A stretch of 64,000 nt of DNA from Calliopum simillimum (Eukaryota; Arthropoda; Insecta; Diptera; Lauxaniidae): NCBI GenBank assembly GCA_951812925.1, contig OX638369.1:53253061-53317060 (forward strand). The letters run 5' to 3'. Both the position numbers and the translations under genes were made by a program. This document shows positions 32,820 through 43,717 of this stretch, piece after piece (position 1 is the first letter of the stretch; each line of letters starts with the position of its first letter). Under the pieces are notes generated by a model. It saw only the letters and a list, made by a program, of their open reading frames with translations. It was not told the DNA's origin and made no database searches.

Positions 32820-35211
32820 AAGTTTCTGTTGAAAAAATGTTTGACTTCATAGAAATCTGTTAGGGACATTTTTCTTTTTTTTTCAAAAATTTTTGTGAAA
32901 AATGTAAAAAATCACAGACAAATGTTGCTAAGTTAACAGCAACATGTTGTCACTGCTGCTGTTGTTGTTACAACTGTCATTTATTTTTATGCCAGCACTC
33001 AACCACTCAATTTACGTGTAACAGCAGCAGCAACTGTTGTTGTGATTCCCGACCACCGCCGCACACATGTGTGTGTAACAACAACTGTTGAAACAACTGT
33101 ATTGCAACCGCACCCACCACTGCCCACTGTTTTCCCGCTAATCCTGTGTGTGCGATTCCGTTTTTTGCCCGCCTTGTTGATGGCGCTCTGATTTAAATAA
33201 AATTATTTATGGAATTCATTGCGCCGGCGCAGAGTTCCCCCCGTTGCGTCATCATAAGACCGCAGTGGGTGGTGTTTATTCCAGCAGGAGGTTCAATGCA
33301 TTGTGCGCTTTTCTCTCTTTCTCTAATTTGGCAAATTTATTTTCAAACCATATACAGTAGTCATTGTTGTTGTTGTTGTTGTTGAAGTTGTAATTGTAAT
33401 TGTAATTGTAATTGTTGTTGTTACTGTTCAAACGCTTATTATGTAAAGCAGTCAACATTAGCGGAAAATTAAATTAAATTTTGCTCAACATTGGGCAAAT
33501 TGTATGAACGTTTGTGTGACGTTCTGTCTCAATGGCTGATTGTCGATCTGTCGCCGCATATACATACTCGTAAGTTGCAGTGAACAAGTGGATGGTGGAG
33601 CAAATTGTGTTGAAAAAAGTTAGATTTGGCAAGAAAGAAGAAAAAATATAACGAGTGGCTAAAGAAGTTCTACTTGTTCTGATTAAATTGCATATGAGAT
33701 GAGAAACTGAAGTACATACTTACTCCATGGTCATGTCGATTTCTTAATGTAAGGAAATTCCTTTTGCTCCACTATGCGCCACTTAAGTAGTTCACTCGGT
33801 CAGTCCACCGCAATGATTGTGACAGTCAAATAACCGGCTAAATTAACGAAAAAAGAAAGAAAATACAAAACAAATTAAAAATTAAAAATATTAAAAGGAA
33901 GCAAAACAAAAACAAAATAAGGAACTAGCAACATAGTAAAAAAGCGCCGTTGAGGAGGACCACCCACTGTCTGAATTTTCAACAAATCCGCTGCGGCTGC
34001 CACTGTTGCTGCTGCAGCAGCGTAATCAAGCGCGGCACAAAAACAGTTTTCCAAATGAGACCGTTTCTGCATAAGAAACCCCCTTCCAAAATCCGTTCCA
34101 TTGGTTACCGCATAGCGTTTAAATTGATCCCATGCAACAGCGTCGTCACTGCAATCTGGCTGTGCTGTGCTGTAGAGCAGCATGTCGACGTAATTAATAG
34201 ATTTATCGTTATGTTTAATTTTACAACAAATTGCTTACGAATTAATCCTCTCAGGTGTGTAAAAAGTGGCCCAAAATATCTTATGAAAACGTATCTCGAA
34301 TGGGGTGACTAAAGCAAAGGGAAGCAAAGGGGAGGAGCAGGATCAGTTGCTGTGCAGTGCAGCGTGTAGTGGCTTTAACGTGTTGTTCATTGAGTACCAT
34401 TGGTTGTGGCTTAAAGATTTTTTTGTATTTTTTTAAGAAAAGAGATAATAATCAACGTTAAACACGATACAGATATTCATACTTACATGCAAAAAGATAT
34501 GATTGGATTGCAACTGAGATTTGCAGATAACAATTTGTTATGGGTGCTTAAGATTTGAGTTGAAAATACAACTAAGTTATATCTACGATGACTGTATTTG
34601 CTAAATGAAATGTGAAATCAAAGGCTCAAAGGGAAGTTTTTGGGAAATTTTTCCTTTTTCGCTTTTGACTCTGGAAAATCGCCCAAATGTCCGAATGTTG
34701 TTCAGTTGGTTTGTATTATAGTAAAACCATCTTTTGCCTCACCATCCATGAAGATGGTGCTAACTATAAATACTTACTTATGTACGTGTAAGATAGTTTC
34801 TGCAAGAGAACGAACCAACTTTTAGGTTAACCATCACCGATCGCGCTGAAACTTTTTGGCATGATACTTTACTCCATTTGACTAGACACGTATTTTTTTT
34901 CTAGTTCAAAATTTCTGTAGCCGTATATATTTAAAAAAAAGGTATTCGATGTAAAACACCATAATTTATACAGTATGCTATTATTGGTTTTTAAATCTCT
35001 GCAGTTTTCTACATAGAATGACATCTTTTATAAACAAATTTGAGAACAAAGAAATTCGTATGCTCCAAAATCGAAAAGTTTTCAACCAATGCAATGGAAT
35101 GAAAAAAAAAAAAAAAAAAAAATCGACAAATTTTCCTTGAAAATTCGGGGTCAGCATAAACATTTTTGGCACTGAATCCGAATCCGAGTTTAGAATAAAT
35201 CATATACCTGT
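32820..35211. other. Host-like DNA, no confident gene
   Basis: Contains CAGCAG/TTGTTG triplets (about 32945-33080), a GTTGTTGTTGTTGTTG run at 33364-33384 followed by TAATTG repeats, and a GC-richer patch near 33100-33250. Open frames at 33875-34183 (minus) and 33950-34312 (plus) overlap around CTGCTGCAGCAGCG, and neither shows a motif; at most one could be real. An A run lies at about 35101-35121. Confidence 0.5.
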
Positions 35212-35545
35212 GTGATTCTCCAAAAAATGTACCATTCAATGTCTTGGGCCTCTAAACAATGTGTAAATTTAAAATTTGATATTTTAACAATTTAATACAG
35301 ATACTTAAGCAGAGCTTTTATACGATTAGTTCAGAAAAAAAAAATATTTTTTAATATTTTATTGTAAAATTTGCGAATTTTTTTTTACATAAGGTACAAA
35401 ACATATTATCTTATCTTTGCATAATTAAATCAATAAACAATTAGAGGGTCAATCTAATTGCTATTTTCATTGTGATATTACTGTTTTTGCAACATTTTGT
35501 CATTCTCCGTTTAGTCATTCTCCGTCGAATTTCACTTAAACTATT
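35212..35545 (+). repeat. ATTCTCC dispersed repeat, copy 3 (most complete)
   Basis: Combines both halves seen separately at 26043-26290 and 30868-31095: GTGATTCTCCAAAAAATGTA, TTAATACAGATACTTAAGCA, ATTAAATCAATAAACAATTA, TTTTCATTGTGATATTACTG, then CATTCTCCGTTTAGTCATTC. Non-coding. Confidence 0.65.
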
Positions 35546-35929
35546 TTTTTAAAAAATTAAAATTAAGTCTTAAAACACTTAAATAAACTTTTTAAAAATC
35601 CAACATAAATTTTTAGGGCAGGTGGCTGGTTATTTTCGAAAGTTTTATATAATTCTTACTTTTTTGTGACTAAATTGAAATTTTTAGTTTCAAAAACGCT
35701 CACATAAAATTTTTTAAAACTTTGCAAAACTTTCGGTGTTGCCACCTGTTTTTGTTGTTGTTGTTACTTTTGCTTACAGCATTTATTTAAGCATCGATCA
35801 AGTTTCAGCTATTTAAACTACAATGTCATTTTTAGTTTGAAATTATAATGGCGAATATTTTGAAATCAAACATATTTTAAAATAATTTTTGATACTTAAA
35901 ATAAAAAACATAAAAGAATAAACAAACAA

Positions 35930-36310
35930 AAATAGGTGGCAACACCGAAAGTTTTTGCTTTATTTTTAAAAAGTTGAATGAAGTGTTTTAAAACTAAATT
36001 TTTATTTTTTTCTTATAAATATATGATTCAAGCAAAACTTTGTAAAACAAGCATATGGCAACCCTGAAAATTTTTGTACAATTTAAAAAAAAATTTCTCT
36101 GTGCGTTTCTGAAACCAAAAATTTAAATTTAGTCAAAATAAAAATAAAATAAATTTTCGAAAACAACCATGTGGCAGCTCTAAAAATTTATATGGGTTTT
36201 TCAAATGTTTATTTCAGCGTTTTGAGACTAATATTTTATTTTAATTGCTTAAATGTATTATTTAAGCGAAACTTAAAAAAAATATATGGCAATCCTGAAA
36301 GTATGTATTC
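35930..36310 (+). repeat. Degenerate tandem repeat, about 115-bp period
   Basis: GGTGGCAACACCGAAAGTTT (35935), ATGGCAACCCTGAAAATTTT (36056), TGTGGCAGCTCTAAAAATTT (36170) and TATGGCAATCCTGAAAGTAT (36284) recur every 114-120 bp. An inverted copy of the first (AACTTTCGGTGTTGCCACCT) sits at about 35729. Non-coding. Confidence 0.65.
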
Positions 36311-36381
36311 ATTTTTTAGAAATGTTCCAGAAGTTAAAGTCTTCATATTCTATACCTTCAAGCAGTAAAAAATAAAAACTA

Positions 36382-37683
36382 AAGGGTGTTTTTTTAGAGG
36401 TTTGTTTTTCGAATAGAGATAAAACTGGCATTTTTTGGTCAAATCTGGCAATTCTAATGTCATTTATGTTCAGTTTGGTTTGTCATTTCATCATGAACAG
36501 GTTGACAAAAGAACAACGCTTGCAAATCGTGCAAATTTATTTCGAAAATAATGGTTCAGTTCGCGAAGTTTACCGCAAGCTCCGTCCATTTTATGGTCGA
36601 CATAATCGTCCATCAGAGCAATTAATTCGGTTAACCATGGGTCGTTTTCGCACTACGTTTACTCTATGTGATAATACGCATCCGCAGAGACGTCGAACAG
36701 TGCGCACCGAAGAAACAATTGCCGCTGTAGAGCAAAATGTTGAAGAGGACCCGAATGAATCGATTCGCCACCGTGCACAGCAATTGGAGCTTTGTCCATC
36801 AACTTTATGGAAGATTTTGCGCAAAGATCTTGGCTTGCGACCTTACAAGATCCAGCTTGTGCAAGAATTAAAGCCGTGAGACCATGCAATGCGTCGTGAT
36901 TTTGGTGTATGGGCCGAAAATGAGATTGATCTCGATGCTGATTTTCATCGCAAAATTTTGTTCAGTGATGAGGCTCATTTTTGGTTGAATGGCTACGTCA
37001 ACAAGCAAAATTGCCGCATTTGGAGTGAAGAGAATCCACATGAGACCCTTGAGACGCCATTACATCCACAAAAGCTGACTGTTTGGTGTGCTCTATGGGC
37101 TGGTGGAGTCATTGGGCCATACTTCTTCCGAAATAATGCTGGAGAGTCAGTTCCCGTAATGGAGACCGGTATAGAGCCATGATAACCGACTATTTTGTTC
37201 CCGAATTGGATGGCATGAATGTGGATGAGTTGTGGTTCCAACAAGACGGCGCTACATGCCACACAGCGCACGTCACAATCGATTTATTGAAGGAAACATT
37301 CGATGAGCGCATAATTTCGCGGAATGGACCTGTCAATTGGCCACCAAGATCATGTGATTTGACACCATTGGATTATTTTCTTTGGGGATATGTGAAGACG
37401 CTCGTCTACGCCAACAAACCAGAAACGTTAGGGGACTTGGAAGCCAACATTCGTGGCGTTATTGCCGACATACGGCCCCATATGCTCGAAAAAGTGGTTG
37501 AAAATTGGACCTGTAGAATTGGCTTTATTCGAGCCAGCCGCGGCGGCCACATGCCCGAAATCATATTTAAACATTAATGGCATAAAATTATCCTTCCAAT
37601 AAAGCTAAATTGATGGACATTAAAACGATTTTCTTGTGTTTTATTTCAATTCGAAGTTCTATACCTCTAAAAAAAACACCCTT
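36382..37683 (+). mobile_element. Mariner-like transposon, nearly complete, 1302 bp
   Basis: TA flanks both ends (36380-36381 and 37684-37685). The left TIR starts AAGGGTGTTTTTTTAGAGG; the reverse complement of the right end starts AAGGGTGTTTTTTTTAGAGG. The match continues loosely for about 45 bp to ATAAAAC. One transposase gene fills the element and has only two lesions. The element appears to have landed at the TAAGGGTGTAAC end of the TATACCC-family repeat that starts at 37690. It is the youngest-looking transposon in the window. Confidence 0.9.
36493..37577 (+). pseudogene. Tc1/mariner-superfamily transposase, one stop and one frameshift
   Basis: Cuts and pastes the element at TA sites. 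The start chosen is ATG 36493 (MNRLTKEQRLQIVQIYFENN), where the N-terminal helix-turn-helix begins; an upstream ATG at 36457 is possible. About 361 codons long. The second helix-turn-helix region holds ESIRHRAQQLELCPSTLWKI (about 36760-36820). A TGA at 36877-36879 interrupts ELKP-DHAMRRDFGVW. Catalytic residues are all present: ILFSDEAHF (first Asp), WFQQDGATCHTAH (second Asp) and PPRSCDLTPLDYFLWG (third Asp), with 36 residues between the last two. A one-base loss near 37158 shifts frame within ESVPV-NGDRYRAM. It ends EIIFKH-TAA. DDE/D type of IS630-Tc1-mariner; not a classic DD34D mariner. Confidence 0.9.
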
Positions 37684-37689
37684 TATAAA

Positions 37690-38876
37690 GGCTGCTACTT
37701 TTGGCTTGACCAAACATTAAATACCCTACACTGCAGTATTTTGAAAAATTTGCTTGTAAGGGAGATGCCACGTCCACTTCTCCAAATTCTCATAGCTTTT
37801 GCTCAGATCTTGCATATAGAGTAGAACGGGGTAATGTCGTGCAGGGGGTAATGTCGTGCACTGGCTGTTTTAGCCCAAAGAATTGAATGATTTACCAACT
37901 GTTCATAAGGTAGGGACCTGCTGACATACTGAGCTTATGCATATAATACTAGCAATTTTCACCAGTTCGTGTCTACAGAGTAACCTTTTTTTCAAAATGC
38001 ACGCTTTCGGGACGATAAAAGTGTTTTTCTTCGGGTCAGAAAAATAATTTTCCTTGCGGGAAAATATGCCAGGTAAGTGTTTTCTGAAACGAAATATCTT
38101 GCCAAAGAAAAGAAGTATTTGGTTTTCGAAAAAAATTTTGGGCTTCACCGAGTTATCGAAGTTGACCTTTAAAACGACCATTGGGGTAATGTCGTGCACA
38201 TTCACTTACACAAACACAATTTCTCGCTACACAAATATTGTTACACATGGATGTAACCAACGAAATTTTCTTTCGATTGGATGCTTACTCGTCGCATTTG
38301 CTTGAGATGTACGGCTTTACGAGCATGTCAAAGTTGAGTGCACGACATTGCCCCGTTCTACTCTACTATTCTTAGTATCTGAGGAAATTTTGTTGCATTA
38401 TCTCAAAAAATGCTTTTAGTATAGCATTTTGGATCTAAAACTTATATGAGAGGTGCCACGACCTCTTGTACGAGTTTGTCTACATAGTTTTTGCTCAGAG
38501 GTTGCATTTACTGTTCTTAGAGTCTGAGTGGATTTTAATTCGATTATCTCAAAAAACTCTTTCATTATAACATTTTTAGACTTTTTCTTATATGGGAGAT
38601 GCCGCTTCCTCTTGTTCGTGGTCGCCTAGTTTTTGCTCAGAGCTTGCACTTATAATTTTTTATGTTTGAGAAAAATTTAGTGGGATTATCACTGCCGTGA
38701 AAAATACTCATAAAATTACATTTTGAATATATATTTTGTATGGGCAGTAGGCGTGTTCGTTGACCGATTTCGCTCACGGAGGTGACGCTGTATATGTATA
38801 CTTTTCTAAACCTGCCAGAGCTCCTTCTCCAAACGGAAGGACAAAATCAATATACCCTGAGTGTAGGGTATAAAAA
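37690..38876 (-). repeat. TATACCC-family dispersed repeat, copy 2
   Basis: Minus orientation relative to copy 1: starts CTACTTTTGGCTTGACCAAA and TAAATACCCTACACTGCAGT, and ends CTGAGTGTAGGGTATAAAAA. Modules of about 145 bp with GGTGCCACGACCTCTTGTAC and GAGATGCCGCTTCCTCTTGT are visible after the insertion. A 549-bp TIR element (37817-38365) splits the first module. No coding capacity. Confidence 0.75.
37817..38365. mobile_element. MITE with GGGGTAATGTCGTGCA repeats, 549 bp
   Basis: Left TIR TAGAGTAGAACGGGGTAATG; the reverse complement of the right end reads TAGAGTAGAACGGGGCAATG, matching over about 27 bp. The motif GGGGTAATGTCGTGCA occurs four times: at both ends, again 17 bp inside the left end, and at about 38174. 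The flanks rejoin the TATACCC repeat (TTGCATA / CTATTCTTAGT). No transposase. The superfamily is undetermined, because the duplication is no longer than a few bases and overlaps the TIR. Confidence 0.75.
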
Positions 38877-38927
38877 TAGGTGGGGACAGCAATAAGTATG
38901 TTTTGGTAAATTTTTCCAAGATTTACC

Positions 38928-39256
38928 CACCTGCAGGATTTTAGATATTCATGCTTAAAATTGCAGAAAGCGCTGTTTTTTGGGCTTATGGCGTAGTTCC
39001 AGCGAAAAGTTTAAATCAATTAATGGCAACGCAAAGCAATGATCTTCCTTATCAAACTATGCCTTCGAAATTTTCGGATACAACTCTTACTTTCCAAAGT
39101 TATCTACTTTTGAAGAGAGGCATACAATTTTACGTTAAATCGAAAAGTAAGAGTTAAATCGGAAAAGTTTAAAGGTATAGTGTGATTAGGAAGATTATTA
39201 CGCCATAATCGTGAAAACAGCGCTTTCTGCAAGGATATCTAAAAATTCTGCAGGTG
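38928..39256. mobile_element. Foldback element, about 330 bp
   Basis: The left arm begins CACCTGCAGGATTTTAGATA and the right end, reverse complemented, CACCTGCAGAATTTTTAGAT. Arms stay matched for about 130 bp (TTGCAGAAAGCGCTGTTTT; ATCTTCCTTATCA against ATCTTCCTAATCA; AACTCTTACTTT on both). The centre is near 39100. Non-coding, so the 38951-39157 open frame is not a gene. Target duplication not resolved. Confidence 0.75.
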
Positions 39257-39359
39257 TATGAGCAATTCTGACCCGGATTAAGATTCAGCTTCAAAACGTA
39301 CGTAAGAGTAAATACATATAAAAAATCATTCAATATTTATTATTTTATGTGAATGTGTA

Positions 39360-40380
39360 ATCATAAAATATTTTGCCTTCTTGAGGTAAATCCTGCATAT
39401 TGGCAATTTCAGTTTCTAGGTTTTAGGTTCTTTTAAAAATTTTGCATATGATTAAGTGATATATTTGATAAAGGTGTATTTTGTAGAAAACCCATCTGTC
39501 TATTGGTATAAAAAACATAACTTAAAATCTATAGCAATATTTGCTAAAAGTTTCCCACGCTCAATACTCGTACATTTAAATAGAGATAACAACGATAGCA
39601 ATAGATAATCTCAGCCGAATTTCCCACCATATAAGCGATAAAACTCTCTGTAGACGCAAGTGGAAAATGCGAAAAATCAATTTGCCGCTTCCTATTTGCC
39701 AAATTCTTGTAAACAGCAACAACAACAGCAGCGAGTAGCAAATAAAAAGCAAAAGCAATAAACTTGTCTCAAATCCATATACGGGGATTGATTGCTCCAT
39801 ATCCACCAATGTTGCACAAGTAGCACATAATAGCAGCAACAACAATAATAAATTTCAATTACACATTATTGCACTTTTACCCATTTCGGGGGGAAGCTTG
39901 TTGGGGGTGAAAACTGAAATTGAATTTAAGAGTTGAAACTTTTAAACTGAAACAACTTTTGGGCAAACATTACGCTCTATTGTGTTCATCAATTGATTTA
40001 TTGTTGTTGTTATTGCGGCAGTTGTTGTTACTGTTTGTTGCCGGTGTTTTACCATTATTGCCAAATTCCATAAACACAAAATCAATTTCCACATTCAATT
40101 CTTCTTGGTCTGTCTGACCTTAGTGAGAAAAGCAACAGCAGCAGCAACAACAGCAACGGTAACAACTGATGATGTGTTGTGTTTGTTGCTTTAATGTTGC
40201 CGATTTTAGGTCATAGGAAAAAGTGTTGCTGATGTTGATGATCTGTAAATGGAAAGCAATATGACTAAAGCGACAGCTGAAACATCAACTTTTTGACATC
40301 GTAACGATCATATAAATGCATTAGCTTATACACTAAAAAAAAAAGTTTTGGTCAGAGAAATTTTTGGTTTGAAACGCTCG
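39360..40380. other. Host-like DNA with CAA/CAG triplets, no gene seen
   Basis: AACAGCAACAACAACAGCAG runs at about 39712-39735 and 40130-40165, and GTTGTTGTTATTGCGGCAGTT near 40003. Leucine-rich open frames here are triplet-repeat artefacts. It looks like intronic fly DNA. Confidence 0.5.
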
Positions 40381-40385
40381 ACTGA

Positions 40386-40668
40386 ATATGAAGCAAAACG
40401 CGTCAAGCTTACCAGCTGAAAATTTTTTTGTCTCCGATTTCGTTAAAATTTGGCAATATGGTAGATCCGGTGTGCAAGAACAATAATCCGGGAGGATTTG
40501 GATTTAGTACTATTTGTTGTTAAAATACAGGGTGTTGAATTTGGCGTTTTTAGTCATTTCCATTTCATTTTCTTGCACACCGGATCTACCATATTGCCAA
40601 ATTTGAGCGAAATCAGAGACAAAAAATTTAAACCTGGTACACTTGGCGTGTTTTGCTTCATGTATAGA
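40386..40668. mobile_element. Foldback repeat family, complete copy
   Basis: Left arm 40386-40480 and right arm 40571-40668 are inverted copies: GGCAATATGGTAGATCCGGT (40452) faces ACCGGATCTACCATATTGCC (40579). TGTCTCCGATTTCG faces CGAAATCAGAGACA, and GAAGCAAAACGCG faces CGTGTTTTGCTTC. The loop of about 90 bp contains TACAGGGTGTTGAATTTGGC. The same arm and loop occur in reverse at 58107-58292, and one arm is split by the hAT element at the window start. No coding. Confidence 0.75.
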
Positions 40669-41283
40669 ATTCGTTCACTACGCCACTTTTTAATGTTAAA
40701 AAGTCACTAATCAAGCATATTTTTAAGTGAATTGATTAAAAATAGTAGTTAAAAATACAAGCGCTAGATTTCGATAGCTTGCTTTACATTGAAACGTCCG
40801 AAAAATTTACTTTAAAAGGAGCTAGTATCTTTCGTCTCAAGCTAAGCACTCTAGTCTGGAAGACTGAGGAAAATTCTGACAAAAGAATTGTCTCCTCTGG
40901 GCAGTTTAAAGCACTCAAATGGAACATGGACTGAGTCTCCAATGGATACCCACAATTTACTTTATGAGAAACATTTTCCAAATAGTCCGTTAGGTTCCCA
41001 AAATTTTCCAAGTGTCTTGCAATGCGAAAATGAGAATTTAGCTTTAACTTTAGAATCTGCCGATAAAGTTAAACTAGCTGTTAGTTCCAAATAATTCTTG
41101 CAATGATTCAAAAAGCCCTTAGGCACTTTCTAAATTTGGTAGAAGTTTATCTGTAGGAGTTGCCTCCTTTTACGTTCACTGCCCTCAGAATGAAATAAAG
41201 TGAATGTTTCTTTGATTCCTAAGCCTGCAAAATTAAGCCATATAACAGCAAAGGACTAAAGGCCTATTAGTCTATCTTCATTT

Positions 41284-41864
41284 TTGTTACAAACTTTTAA
41301 GACATTGTTAGATTACCATCTGCGTAACAGTACTTATGGTTTATGCAATGATAAACACGCGTACTTGAAAGGGAAATCGACGGAATCGTGTAAAGCCGTA
41401 CACGACGTCGTAATTATCATTGGAAAATCTCTTTTTTATAAAGAATTTAGTCTTGTTACCTTTATTGATATAGAAGGAGCCATCAAAAATATTTTTCCTG
41501 TCGCTATTCAATTTTAACTATAAATAAACATATATAAACGTTTTCGTTTGAATCAATGGGTACACCACAGGTTGGTGTTATATTCCCACTACTTTGGGTT
41601 CTTGTTGTGGATGATTTGCTATGAGTCATAAGTCAACAGGTTGTGAAGGTGGTAGCTTATCCTGATGATATTATTTTGATTGTGTCTGGTAGTGACTTAA
41701 TTATTATAAGTGACATAATGTCTCAAGTTCTTAAAAACATTACATTATGGACCACAAAATGTGGGTTAAGCATTAATGCTCAAAAAATGGATCTTGTGGT
41801 GTTCACGAATAAACACAACATACCAAGTTCTCCAATTCTCAATAACCTTAGTTTGCTTCCTTAA
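41284..41864 (+). pseudogene. Reverse transcriptase core, degenerate
   Basis: Two open pieces (41284-41517 and 41643-41864) carry the finger and palm motifs. HAYLKGKSTESCKAVHDVV and LVTFIDIEGAIKNIF hold the first catalytic Asp region. VVAYPDDIILIVSG is the A/YxDD active-site box, with Pro in place of the usual Ala, and TTKCGLSINAQKMDLVVF is the following motif. Between them GTPQVGVIFPLLWVLVVDDL is in another frame; the usual 'GTPQGG' has lost a Gly. RT copies element RNA at the target nick. The copy is dead. Confidence 0.8.
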
Positions 41865-42266
41865 GAAAGTGCCAAATATCTGGGATTAAACTTCGATAGA
41901 AAACTGCCTTGGAAGATGAATATAAGTAGAAGAAAGAGCACAAAAAGCATGCGTTGCTTTTAACACATGCAAGAGGATGCTAAACAAACTTGGGGCGTTA
42001 AGCCAAAAGTAGTTTTTTGGATGTATAAGGCCATCATTAGACCAAATCTGACCTACGAAATTCTTGTCTGGTGGAAAGCCTTTTTGGCAATCATATCAAA
42101 CATTCAAAGAATGGCAGGTATAAGAGTTAGCAGTGCTGTTAACACTGTGCCTTCTGCCGCTCTCGACACTTTGCTTCATTTGGAGCCTCTTGATGTTTAC
42201 TCTAAAGGGGTTGCAGCAAAAGTGCTATCAGGTTGAAGGAATCTGGCTTCTGGAAGTTGAAACCTT

Positions 42267-42749
42267 ATGGCCAATGGAACTGATTACATCAACCCCACTT
42301 TAATGTTCTCAACCAACTTTCAACTGAAAATACCTGAGGGGAAGGTTTGGACTCCGATTCTGTATTCCAAAGAAATATACACTGATGGCTGGAAAATGGA
42401 TTCTGGTGTCGTTGCTCGAGTCTTTTCCAAGGAATTGAATAGCAGCGAGTCCTTTGCTTTACCCCGCTACTGCAGTGCATTTCTAGCAGAAATTCTAGCT
42501 ATGTGGAAGGCATGGAAAATTATTAAACCCATAATTTATGAACAAAGTGACACATTTGTCATAGAGAGTCAGGCAGCCATTAGTGCCTTTGGTTCCAATA
42601 TTACTAAGTCACGTTTAGTCCTTAGGTGCAGAAAATTCCCGTGTGAAATAGATAAGCGAAAGCTCAGAATTTTTATTGGTGTCATTACGGGGCACTATTT
42701 CATTTCACACCTCAAGATTGGGAGTCACTGGCGTAGGAGTTCTTTGTAG
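42267..42749 (+). pseudogene. RNase H domain of non-LTR element, degenerate
   Basis: About 160 open codons. EIYTDGWKMDSGVVARVFSK carries the first Asp (normally TDGSK; here GW replaces GS). SAFLAEILAMWKAW supplies the Glu helix, and TFVIESQAAISAF the third position, with Glu where Asp (SDSQAAI) is expected, a likely inactivating change. The C-terminal WVPGH block is missing. It is followed by GHYFISHLKIG and a CRSC Cys-rich tail in another frame. Confidence 0.75.
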
Positions 42750-43252
42750 AAGTTGTAAAGATCCTGGCGTCGAAGAATCAATTTTTCATTTCCTTAACTC
42801 TCTTGAAGATATACGAGTAGCTCAAAAGAGTCCCAAATCCATTTCGGAATTTATGAAAATTTCGAAATGGTTCTTATAAGTTGACAACGAGGCCATAATC
42901 CGGGTATACATCGGGCCCAACTGCGGCCTAAGTTATGATGATATTTGTCATCACCCGTGCTATTCAGTTGTTTTTTTTTCAAAGAGTTTTCATCGGTTTC
43001 ATTGTTCGTATCGTTCAGATATCAGGTTAATAAAGTAAACTGTACCAGAAAAAATAGTCCACCGTACACCATCGCATCTGAAGCATGTTTGCAATGCTAT
43101 TTCGAAAAAAAAATTATTTTACGGAAGCCCAGTGTGCCAAACGGACTCGTTACGAACGGGTTCATACTCTCGTATTTTTTATCCGTTACGGATCCGTTAC
43201 TGATCCGTTTGTAGGAGAAATTCCCCAGAAAAAGCGAATCGTTTTTTCTACT

Positions 43253-43341
43253 TTTATGGTCCGGCCTGGAGGCGAACCCAGGCTCCCGGGGTATTACTTT
43301 TCAAACTGTAGACATTAGACAACTAAGCTATTCACCGATAT
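43253..43341 (-). ncRNA. tRNA-like relic (A and B boxes)
   Basis: On the minus strand, TAGCTTAGTTG (43330-43320) fits a pol III A box and GGTTCGCCTCC (43278-43268) a B box, 41 bp apart. The T-arm GCCTGG/CCAGGC pairs perfectly but with an 8-base loop. The acceptor and anticodon stems are poor, so this is a tRNA-derived repeat, probably a SINE head, and not a working tRNA. Confidence 0.45.
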
Positions 43342-43579
43342 TATGTAGACTTATCTGATGTTGGGACTTAATGTTTGTATATTAAACATATTTCTGTTGT
43401 TTTTTTATTTTTTTTATAAGTAATCTGTGTTAATTTTTTTTCCTTCTTTTGATAAAAAATATAAGATACTCAAATTTGGAATCAAAAAAAAAATTTCTTC
43501 AAACAGAGTTTGAAAAGTTTCCAAAAAATCATTCGCAATAAAATAAAAAGATAAAAAAAAACAAATCAAAAATGTTTTT

Positions 43580-43712
43580 TTATCATCATTAACACTAATT
43601 AAAGCGTATCCGTTTTAAGTTCGAAGTATTTACAGATTCGAAGCGGTTTTACCCAGGTTCGAATCCGCCTGCAGATGGATTTTTATCCTTTATTTTTCTT
43701 CCGTTTTTTTTA
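43580..43712 (+). repeat. TATCCGTTTT repeat with perfect B box, copy 1
   Basis: ATTAACACTAATTAAAGCGT, ATCCGTTTTAAGTTCG, CAGATTCGAAGCGG, then TTACCCAGGTTCGAATCCGCC. The GGTTCGAATCC is a perfect pol III B-box consensus. Related copies at 44585-44715 (CCGGGTTTGAATCC) and 45160-45310 (CGGGTTCGAAACAGATCC). The TATACCC repeat at 43718 was inserted between copies 1 and 2. Confidence 0.6.
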
Positions 43713-43717
43713 AACAT

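Larger units (their letters stand above)
40795..42945 (+). mobile_element. Non-LTR retrotransposon (RT + RNase H), copy 3, longest
   Basis: Order on the plus strand: linker LSPLGSLKHSNGTWTESPMD (about 40885-40945); RT start IPKPAKLSHITAKD and RPISLSSFLL (about 41218-41290); HAYLKGKST and FIDIEGAIKN (41.36-41.49 kb); GTPQVGVIFPLLW (about 41553-41592); YPDD box (41657); TTKCGLSINAQKMDLVVFTN; IIRPNLTYEILVWW (about 42030-42075); connector IQRMAGIRVSSAV; RNase H EIYTDGWKMDSGVVARVFSK (about 42377); then a Cys tail VLCRSCKDPGVEESIFHFLN. About seven frame breaks. Family as 2800-4650 and 24170-26000 but clearly diverged. Apart from its degraded 3' end, no other TE interrupts it. Confidence 0.85.

Noticed and set aside
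33875..34312. Overlapping plus and minus frames as a host gene
   Set aside because: Both are open around a CTGCTGCAGCAG repeat, neither has a recognisable domain, and they exclude each other.
39544..39845. Minus-strand poly-leucine frames that look like membrane proteins
   Set aside because: Produced by CAACAACAG/AATAGC triplets read in the complementary frame.
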